This document shows, in pieces, positions 57,959 to 64,000 of a stretch of DNA of 64,000 nucleotides; the first letter of the stretch is position 1, and each line of letters begins with the position of its first letter. The position numbers and the translations under genes were made by a program. This DNA comes from CBDCWO01 sp965223405 (lineage in GTDB: Bacteria; Bacteroidota; Bacteroidia; Chitinophagales; Saprospiraceae), in contig CBDCWO010000006.1 of the NCBI GenBank assembly GCA_965223405.1, positions 4,588,001 through 4,652,000 on the forward strand, read 5' to 3'. Below the pieces are notes generated by a model that was given only the letters and a program-made list of their open reading frames with translations, was not told the origin of the DNA and did not search any database.

Positions 57959-58501
57959 CTAAAATAGCAGGTGCAAAAAAGAGGTAAGTTTTGTTCTAAG
58001 AGTTTTTAGGGCGAGTCTAATTTGGGTTTCAACGGTTTTAGATGAAATGTCTAATTGAGAAGAAATTTGCCGATAACTTAATCCTTCTTCACGACTCATC
58101 TGATAAATCTTTTTCCTTTTAGCAGGAAGTTGATCGATCACATTTTGCACCTGATTTTGAAGTTCTGAATATCGTAGATCTTCTTCCAGGGAGTATATAG
58201 AAGAAGGGTTAAATTTTTTATAAGTTTCTTTGAGTGTTTCTTGTCGACTCATTCTGCGCAATTCATCAATAGTCAAATTACGGGCAACTATGAATAATTG
58301 AGATTCAACGGATTTTTTGGTGGATAGCATTTTTCTTTTTTCCCAAATCTTAATGAATAACATTTGGGTAAGTTCTTTGGCCATTTCTTCCGAACGGACA
58401 TACTTAAGGATGAAGCAATAGATCTTTTTATGGAATAGATTATACAATTCCGTAAATGCCGATTGGTCACTAGCCTGTATTTTAGTAATTAAACTATTCA
58501 T
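57959..58501 (-). CDS. ECF RNA polymerase sigma factor
   Basis: A 180-residue extracytoplasmic-function sigma factor. Region 2 (~15-80) covers LYNLFHKKIYCFILKYVRS and the -10-recognition helix ELTQMLFIKIWEKR. Region 4 (~117-170) covers VIDQLPAKRKKIYQMSREEG and the helix-turn-helix LSYRQISSQLDISSKTVETQ. It is upstream of fecR and susC on the same strand, and should activate the SusCD genes when FecR releases it. A 201-bp gap without an obvious motif separates it from fecR. Confidence 0.93.
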   Translation of the reverse strand: MNSLITKIQASDQSAFTELYNLFHKKIYCFILKYVRSEEMAKELTQMLFIKIWEKRKMLSTKKSVESQLFIVARNLTIDELRRMSRQETLKETYKKFNPSSIYSLEEDLRYSELQNQVQNVIDQLPAKRKKIYQMSREEGLSYRQISSQLDISSKTVETQIRLALKTLRTKLTSFLHLLF

Positions 58502-58771
58502 AATACAATTGCAATCTAAAAACCACTTTTCGCGTCAGAATCTTTGAACACAATAGTTTGTGATTGCTTCGTCCGGAAATAAATGTAACAAAACATAGAT
58601 AAGATACAAAAATATTTGATAATAATCCATGTCGTTTTCTGTTAAAACACCATAATCCGGAGTTAAAAATGTCACGTGAACTTTAAAATTGACTCTAAAC
58701 TACAGCACAGCCAGTATGCCTCCATGGACTATAAAATATTTATTTGACCTGTGTTTTTACATTAATTTAAA

Positions 58772-59423
58772 TAGGGTTTGCTGATTTTATATTCTACATA
58801 CAATCGGAGGCTAACTTTGATCGGCTGGCAGATTAAAAAATCAGCTCAAAATTTTGGTATTTAAGGCTAGCAGGAATATGCATTATAGGCGGAAAGTTTC
58901 GCATTAGTGAAATGGCGTCAAAAATGATTAGGTATTCCTCTGCCTTCGGTGCTTCGGCAGACAAAGCGTTAAAAAATCAAAAGTGTTTGAGGCCGTTATG
59001 CACTGAACAGAGAGGTAATTTTAAGCCCATGAAGATTAATGAGGTCTGGAAATTTGCCATTTAAAGTATACATGAGTGCATAAAAGGCCGAGTTTTTTGA
59101 TTTTAGGGAATGCTTAATCAATTTAGCCATTTCAGTACAGCGGAGATTTTTTTGCTTACTTTTTTCATGGTTGGAAAAAAGTAAGTGCCCAGCCGGCATG
59201 AGGCGATCAAAAGGTATATATGATTTGTAAGAAATGGTATGTTCAGAATCCTTCAAGGGTAAGCTGGTCAGCAGGTGTAATTTCGCATCATAATTACAAG
59301 GGTTTTGACACTAAAATAACCAATACCTTGCAGTTATTGCAATAAATCATTAACTGGTCATCAATATATCAATCTGATAAACAGATATTTATACTGAATT
59401 TTTATAAAAATCAGCAAGCCCTA
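58772..59423. other. ~650-bp inverted-repeat-bounded segment
   Basis: The only long non-coding stretch of the window (58502-59471, 970 bp) holds a segment bounded by inverted ends: TAGGGTTTGCTGATTTTAT (58772-58790) and ATAAAAATCAGCAAGCCCTA (59404-59423). Inside lie a small TCTGCC...GGCAGA hairpin (around 58938) and an 86-codon minus-strand ORF (58996-59256, rich in Lys and His) that I do not recognise. No transposase is present. It may be a non-autonomous mobile element different from the IS1182-type MITE; no clear target duplication was found. Confidence 0.45.
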
Positions 59424-59471
59424 AATACTTGTTGTTCAAGTTATCAATCTTTTGCTGAATTAACGAAGGGA

Positions 59472-61064
59472 TCAATTAACACTAAGCACTTGTTTTGTCC
59501 ACCCAAGTGGTTTTTCCACTTCAAAAATGGTTACATCTTCTCCTTGGAAAAATGTATCAGCTGTATTATTCTTTGTAACCCTAGTGTTCCTTATGCTCAA
59601 TCCTTCAACATCATGTGCAATTATTGGCACTCGTGGATCGGTGGCATCACTTCCCATTAGCATTCCTTGAATCATGATATTTTTAGCATGGCGGATAAAC
59701 AGCGCCGATGACGGTAATTCTTTCCAAACTGTTGGTTGTGGATATCCCTTTTCGTCTTCTTTTACACTTTCGATATTTGGTAAATATTCCCCGGCTTTTA
59801 ATCCTCCTTCATTAAAGAATTGAACATTGCTTAATGATACATTTTCAATATAATAACCGGGTATTGCAGTTATGGAATTTGAATAGTTGCCCGAATTATA
59901 ACAAACAAGGTTACTTATTGCTATATTTTTCATAATTCCAACTTTTGGATTGGGTGCATCTTTTGTGTGTTTTCTTGCTCGATTCCCGAGCCTTATGTAT
60001 AGCGGACACTTTGTTCCATCAATTGTAACATTACTAACTGTTACTCCCTCCATTGTTCCTCCATCTACTATTTCTAAAGATATTCCCGTTATTCCCGAAG
60101 GATAATCATTGAAAATAGGTTTCTGTTTACTTCTACTCTTTTTCACCACGCAATTTGAAATCGTAATATTTTTGAAACCTCCCGTTGATTCGGTTCCGGC
60201 TTTTATAGCATTGCACCAACTGGATACAATACAGTTAGTGATAGTTATGTCTTCGCATGGAGCTGCACCTGTACTTTTTAATGTAATACCATCATCATCT
60301 GAATCGACAATTGAATTACTCATTATAAACCTGCGACAACCATCAATATCAATCACATCGTTATTGCGATTGGCGTGGTTATAAACCTCAATCTTATCGA
60401 CAATCACATCTTCACAATTTAAATAATGTTGATTCCAAATTCCTGAATGGATCATGGTAACGCCTTCGATTCTTATCTGATTGCATGAAATAAACAGTAT
60501 GGAACGAGGTCGGCCATCTCTATCTCCTCCCAACAATTCGGGGCGGGGTTTTTGTAAATTACCCTGTCCATCTATGGTCCCAAATCCCCTAATTCCAAAA
60601 TTGCTGACTTCATTTGCATAGATCAAAGAGAACCAACCTCCCGGATCTTTCTGCGATCGATACTTGGGTTGCGGCATCCTCGGGAAATCTTCGTGACGGG
60701 TACTTGCCAGCAATGTACTGCCCCTTTCCAGATATAATTCAACATTATCTTTCATAACTATAGTGCCGGAAAGGTATTTGCCAGGTGGTACATAAACTCG
60801 TCCTCCTCCACTTTTATTACAATCTTGTATCGCTTTGTTTATAGCCTCTGTACATAAAGTGGTCCCATTTCCATTAGCACCGTAGTCGGTTATGTTGAAC
60901 CAATTTTCATGCTTGTGATGGCGGGTTTCATGATTGTTCAGAGTATTCCGGCAAGCCAAGGTTGTTAACAATACGTAAAAAAGAATATATACTTTGAAAT
61001 GTTGAATTTTTGGGGTCAATTTGAGTGAAGTTTTACTTTTTTTAATTTCCTTAAACATAAGCAT
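59472..61064 (-). CDS. GH28 polygalacturonase-like lipoprotein
   Basis: A 530-residue right-handed beta-helix enzyme of family GH28, expected to hydrolyse alpha-linked galacturonate (or, in some relatives, rhamnose or xylogalacturonan bonds). A lipobox is seen at LTTLAC (Cys38). NITDYGANGNGTTLCTEAI opens the helix. The catalytic acids are in NNDVIDIDG (Asp236) and DSDDDGITLKS (Asp257/Asp258), with CNAIKAGTES in the place of the usual SHG-type loop and IRLGNRA for RIK. The missing classical His and Lys argue for an unusual substrate. It stands alone downstream of the inverted-repeat segment, with URO-D and sulfatase relics on its other side. Confidence 0.85.
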   Translation of the reverse strand: MLMFKEIKKSKTSLKLTPKIQHFKVYILFYVLLTTLACRNTLNNHETRHHKHENWFNITDYGANGNGTTLCTEAINKAIQDCNKSGGGRVYVPPGKYLSGTIVMKDNVELYLERGSTLLASTRHEDFPRMPQPKYRSQKDPGGWFSLIYANEVSNFGIRGFGTIDGQGNLQKPRPELLGGDRDGRPRSILFISCNQIRIEGVTMIHSGIWNQHYLNCEDVIVDKIEVYNHANRNNDVIDIDGCRRFIMSNSIVDSDDDGITLKSTGAAPCEDITITNCIVSSWCNAIKAGTESTGGFKNITISNCVVKKSRSKQKPIFNDYPSGITGISLEIVDGGTMEGVTVSNVTIDGTKCPLYIRLGNRARKHTKDAPNPKVGIMKNIAISNLVCYNSGNYSNSITAIPGYYIENVSLSNVQFFNEGGLKAGEYLPNIESVKEDEKGYPQPTVWKELPSSALFIRHAKNIMIQGMLMGSDATDPRVPIIAHDVEGLSIRNTRVTKNNTADTFFQGEDVTIFEVEKPLGWTKQVLSVN

Positions 61065-61100
61065 TCATTTCAAAAATATTATTATCCTAACATAATAGCT

Positions 61101-61351
61101 TTATATTGGAGTGATTTTAATATGTTTAGCATTGTATCTTCTTATCCTCCAAACCTCTCTGTCAATTTGGGCATCAATGGACCAACCGTTTTGAATATAC
61201 CTCACGCCCCATTCATCCTGGTAAAGCTCATTTTGTTTATTAGTACCTCTTCAATTCCACAAAAACCATTAACCGGAGCTCATACCATATCAATCCCAAG
61301 TTTGTCTGCCAATAATGTTTGAGCTGCGCCATCATATAAATCGGTTTGACA
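61101..61351 (-). pseudogene. Probable URO-D-family gene relic
   Basis: Minus-strand reading gives CQTDLYDGAAQTLLADKLG, IDMV*APVNGFCGIEEVL and, after a frameshift, NELYQDEWGVRYIQNGWSID, AQIDREVW. The DEWGV...GWPIDAQID-type block is reminiscent of the uroporphyrinogen-decarboxylase-family proteins that accompany glycan and methyl-transfer genes in environmental bacteria. One stop and one frameshift break it, so it is not functional. No other part of the gene remains. It lies end to end with the sulfatase relic at 61364. Confidence 0.4.
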
Positions 61352-61363
61352 GCCCAGTATCTA

Positions 61364-61501
61364 GCACAGGGATCTAAAGCAGAACCCAAAAAACTAAAAG
61401 AACTGACCAAAGAGTTATCCAATTATTTAAGGGAATCAGAGGTGCCAATGCCAATTTTGAAAGAAACCGCGCAACCGGTTCCTTGGCCTGATGAGATTTG
61501 A
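61364..61501 (+). pseudogene. Probable sulfatase C-terminal relic
   Basis: A plus-strand frame ending TGA (61499-61501) encodes AQGSKAEPKKLKELTKELSN, YLRESEVPMPILKETAQPVP, WPDEI. The pattern of a lysine-rich helix, L..YLRE...PMP and a final PWPDE resembles the C-terminus of sulfatases. There is no upstream catalytic part (no CxPxR motif) before the start, because an in-frame TAA lies at 61337-61339. It is therefore the stump of a deleted sulfatase gene, immediately upstream of the GH29 gene. Confidence 0.4.
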
Positions 61502-61578
61502 TAATCCTTAGGCAAGATAATGTGCAAAATGCCAGTAACAACATATATTCGTCCAAATTATTGAAAAATTTTACACAG

Positions 61579-63294
61579 ATGAAACGAGCAATCCATTATT
61601 TCAGCATATTCGTTTTCGTGCTTAGTTTGTTCTGTAGTTGTGGTATCCAAAGAGAAAGACACTCTTTCGACGAAGGTTTCAACTTAGCCAAGCCCACTCC
61701 TATCCAGTACAAATGGCATGAACAAGAAAGAATAATGTTTCTTCATTTTGCCCCCACAACCTGGATCAAAGGAACTCAAGTAGAGCAAAATGACCATTCT
61801 ATTCCGTTGGATCGGATCAAGCCTCAGAAACTGAATACGGATCAATGGTGTGAAACTGCACTGTCCTGGGGTGCGAAAGAGATCATTTTTGTAGCTAAAC
61901 ATTCTGGTGGATTCTGCTGGTGGCAAACCGAGACTACAGAATATGGGATTAAGGAAACGCCATACAAGAATGGGCAAGGTGATGTATTGAAAGAATTATC
62001 AGAATCCTGTAAAAAATATGGATTGAATCTGGGTGTTTATGTATATCCAGGAGATAAAACCTGGGGAGCTATGATTGGAAGCGGTGGCAAGACAAAAGAT
62101 CCCTCTAAACAGGAAGCCTATAATGAGGTATTCCGCACACAATTGACCGAAGTGCTTACGAAGTATGGAGAGATGTTGGAGGTTTGGTTTGATGGCAGTT
62201 GTGTAATTGATATTTCTGATATTATGGCCAAATATGCTAAGAATTCCGTGGTGTTTCAAGGTCCTCATGCTTCTATCCGGTGGCCGGGCACTGAGTCGGG
62301 AAACCTGTTTTATCCGGCATGGAATAGTGTAAATAGTGAAGATTTAAGTACAGGAGTATCTACCCAAATAGATGGAAATCCTGATGGTGATGCATGGGCC
62401 CCTTTAGAGACTAATACTACGTTATACGATCACTATTGGTTCTGGTCTGAAGAAAAGGTGAAAAAGCGGAAGTCCGTAGATGAATTGATGGAAAATTATT
62501 ACAGATCAGTGGGTCATGGATCGGTTTTTTTGTTAAATGCATCACCAGACACCACAGGTTTGATACCTACTGGGGATGTCAAAAGATATGCTGAATTTGG
62601 GGAAGAGATCAAACGGCGGTTCGGTTCTCCCATTGCAGAATTGAAATCAAAACAAGGGAAAGAAGTCTTTCTTACCTTTGACCGACCTGGAGTAGTCAAC
62701 CATGCAATAATAATGGAGGATTACCGGGAAGGCGAACGGATCCGGAAATATAAAATCGAGGGTTTGTCAAACGGGCAATGGAAAGAACTTTGCCAGGGAA
62801 TATCTGTGGGTAGAAAGAAGATTGATTTTTTTGAAGATGTTGAAATTAGTGCTATGAGACTTAGTATCAATGAATCAGCAGGTATGCCGCTTATCCGCTC
62901 TTTTGCTGCATATTATGTCAGTAATTTTATTCCTCCGAGAAAGCAGGGCATCCGAGTGTGGTCAAAGCCCCAGAAAGTACACACTTGGAAGGGAGAAGAT
63001 TTAGTAAGAAACGAATTAAACATTTCAATACCTCTCAAAAAGACCCATGTTCCCGGGCAATATCAATTGTCGATAATGCCCGAATCCAAGATTCAATTCG
63101 AAATTAACAAAGCTGAAATTTACTATAATGATGTTAAGTTATTGGATGATTTTGTCCAAATTAACAATGGGGAAGTAAGAATAAATCAAACCGCGCAATT
63201 GAGCAATCGGGATGATATTTCTGCAAATCTGTCCATAATATTTAAAAAGGTATCCGGCGGTAAAATTGAGTTGAAGCCCTTGTTGATTCATTAG
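61579..63294 (+). CDS. GH29 alpha-L-fucosidase lipoprotein (paralogue 2)
   Basis: Releases alpha-L-fucose with retention. The chosen start (61579, MKRAIHYFSIFVFVLSLF) leads straight into a lipoprotein signal with lipobox LFCSC; the frame opens further upstream at 61498, but that part has no signal character. Motifs: IMFLHFAPTTW (fucose-binding His kept), AKEIIFVAKHSGGFCWW, YPGDKTWGAMIGSGG and nucleophile Asp in LEVWFDGSCVIDISD. A C-terminal F5/8-type domain (DYREGERIRKYKIEGL) and a final sandwich follow. It is a full-length paralogue of the 48134-49906 gene but on the other strand, and better preserved at the active site. It lies next to relics of three other genes, so its surroundings have been rearranged. 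Confidence 0.92.
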   Translation: MKRAIHYFSIFVFVLSLFCSCGIQRERHSFDEGFNLAKPTPIQYKWHEQERIMFLHFAPTTWIKGTQVEQNDHSIPLDRIKPQKLNTDQWCETALSWGAKEIIFVAKHSGGFCWWQTETTEYGIKETPYKNGQGDVLKELSESCKKYGLNLGVYVYPGDKTWGAMIGSGGKTKDPSKQEAYNEVFRTQLTEVLTKYGEMLEVWFDGSCVIDISDIMAKYAKNSVVFQGPHASIRWPGTESGNLFYPAWNSVNSEDLSTGVSTQIDGNPDGDAWAPLETNTTLYDHYWFWSEEKVKKRKSVDELMENYYRSVGHGSVFLLNASPDTTGLIPTGDVKRYAEFGEEIKRRFGSPIAELKSKQGKEVFLTFDRPGVVNHAIIMEDYREGERIRKYKIEGLSNGQWKELCQGISVGRKKIDFFEDVEISAMRLSINESAGMPLIRSFAAYYVSNFIPPRKQGIRVWSKPQKVHTWKGEDLVRNELNISIPLKKTHVPGQYQLSIMPESKIQFEINKAEIYYNDVKLLDDFVQINNGEVRINQTAQLSNRDDISANLSIIFKKVSGGKIELKPLLIH

Positions 63295-63344
63295 ATTTAT
63301 AAGATTTATATAAGAACAGAAATCATGCCTGCCTTCGATTTAAT

Positions 63345-63524
63345 AAGACTTTCACTATTCACCCTACCTTGGAAACGTTTTTTTTTAGCAAGGATTATAG
63401 GAATCCTTTCAGCAAGTTGTTAGAAAAGCTTAATGGTATTGGGTATAATTTTGGATCGGACTATTTAACTTTACCGATACCACAAAGTGAGGTGGATAAA
63501 GTACCATCCGGATTATACAATTGA
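63345..63524 (+). pseudogene. Probable SusD C-terminal relic
   Basis: The plus-strand frame ends TGA at 63522-63524 and encodes KTFTIHPTLETFFFSKDYRN, then LEKLNGIGYNFGSDYLTLPI and PQSEVDKVPSGLYN. The tail (Y-L-LPIPQSEVD) matches the conserved SusD C-terminus, FPFPQSEID in the intact SusD at 51723. Only ~60 residues remain, with no upstream SusD domain. It lies between the GH29 gene and a partial lipoprotein gene, and implies that a second SusC/SusD set was once linked here. Confidence 0.45.
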
Positions 63525-63646
63525 ATCGAATAAAGGACAGTAGAATTAACATCGGTATCAGGTCCTTCCTGATACCCCATTTGTTTTAATAGAGTGATTT
63601 GTTACAGTACTTTAGGACATTATAAGCGCATAAACTCATAGGTGAA

Positions 63647-64000
63647 ATGAAAATGCATGTAAGTTTACAATTAAGAACCACCTTTCTAAAGATTTTAAAT
63701 TATATGTGGATAGGACTAGTCCTGATTTCCTGTACCCCGGCTGCCCAAAGTCAACCGGATTTACCTTTGTATTATCTTTCGGCTGAATCAGCAAAAGTTT
63801 CTTTTAATAAAAATGGTGAAATAGTATCCATCCAAGATGATAGACGGAAACAAAAGAGTTTTCCTTTTTCAGCTAATACTAAGTTTAGGGATTGTTCGGT
63901 TGAAATACTTTCAGTTGATCAGGATGAAGCAATGTTTGCATGTAGGAAAAAATGGACTTCCGATTCTGGCCATGTACTGCAGACTGAGGAAAAATTTCTA
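63647..64000 (+). CDS. Partial exported lipoprotein, cut by window end
   Basis: A frame open from ATG 63647 to the last base (118 residues seen, no stop). The N-terminus has a hydrophobic segment (YMWIGLVLISCTP) with lipobox LISC, then a beta-rich sequence (LYYLSAESAKVSFNKNGEIV, SVDQDEAMFACRKKWT). The pattern resembles the N-terminal supersandwich domain of large glycoside hydrolases, but the catalytic part lies outside the window, so I give no family. It may belong to a new operon after the relic region. Met at 63653 is an alternative start. Confidence 0.6.
   Translation, partial: MKMHVSLQLRTTFLKILNYMWIGLVLISCTPAAQSQPDLPLYYLSAESAKVSFNKNGEIVSIQDDRRKQKSFPFSANTKFRDCSVEILSVDQDEAMFACRKKWTSDSGHVLQTEEKFL

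Noticed and set aside
58996..59256. 86-codon frame inside the inverted-repeat segment
   Set aside because: Not recognised as a known protein; recorded inside the segment entry and not as a gene.
1..64000. tRNA, rRNA, CRISPR array or phage genes
   Set aside because: I looked for clover-leaf-like stems, spaced direct repeats and phage structural motifs and saw none that hold up.

Overview
The window reads as a chromosomal segment of a Bacteroidota bacterium. The evidence is a SusC/SusD pair with an upstream ECF sigma factor and FecR-type anti-sigma factor, many secreted or lipid-anchored glycoside hydrolases, a TAnnTTTG-type promoter box, and no obvious Shine-Dalgarno pattern. It is one large glycan-utilisation region encoded mostly on the minus strand. 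The enzymes point to a fucose-containing heteroglycan: GH95 and GH29 alpha-L-fucosidases, GH89 alpha-N-acetylglucosaminidase, GH116-like, GH2 beta-galactosidase, GH28, GH43-like and several GH95-like proteins. The exact substrate cannot be read from sequence.

Layout. 0.1-1.3 kb: a lipoprotein alkaline phosphatase on the plus strand, followed by a 180-bp MITE and a 100-bp tandem repeat. 1.7-16.9 kb: six secreted glycosidases on the minus strand, including a GH43-like/GH95 fusion. 16.9-18.7 kb: an intact IS1182-type element (IS A). 18.9-31.3 kb: a minus-strand operon with a GH95 fucosidase and a cytoplasmic catabolic set (Gfo/Idh oxidoreductase, KduD-like SDR, MDR dehydrogenase, two MaoC-like proteins, two class III CoA-transferases, two solute-binding-protein-like proteins without signal peptides, and a RhaT-like symporter). 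It is divergent from an IclR regulator at 31.5-32.2 kb. 32.3-40.6 kb: a GH2 gene plus two decayed glycosidase genes. 40.7-42.7 kb: a relic of a GH43-like gene and a second IS (IS B). 42.9-49.9 kb: two GH95-like enzymes, a RhaM-like mutarotase and a GH29. 50.2-58.5 kb: a DUF3179 lipoprotein, then SusD, SusC, FecR and the sigma factor. 58.8-59.4 kb: an inverted-repeat-bounded segment. 59.5-64 kb: GH28, gene relics, a second GH29 and the start of an unfinished lipoprotein gene.

How the genes could work together (inference): surface and periplasmic enzymes strip fucose, galactose, GlcNAc and uronic acid from the glycan, SusCD imports oligomers under sigma/FecR control, and the RhaT-like symporter moves a deoxy-sugar or sugar acid inward. 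The dehydrogenases oxidise it, and the CoA-transferase/MaoC set acts on the resulting acid. No canonical fucose or rhamnose isomerase, kinase or aldolase is present. The most unusual part is the doubled CoA-transferase + MaoC + signal-less binding-protein module (22.4-30.2 kb), for which I know no characterised system.

The region is in flux. Two IS copies and a MITE share ends and 6-bp target duplications, two adjacent glycosidase genes carry in-frame stops or a frameshift, and relics of GH43-like, probable URO-D, sulfatase and SusD genes lie near element edges.
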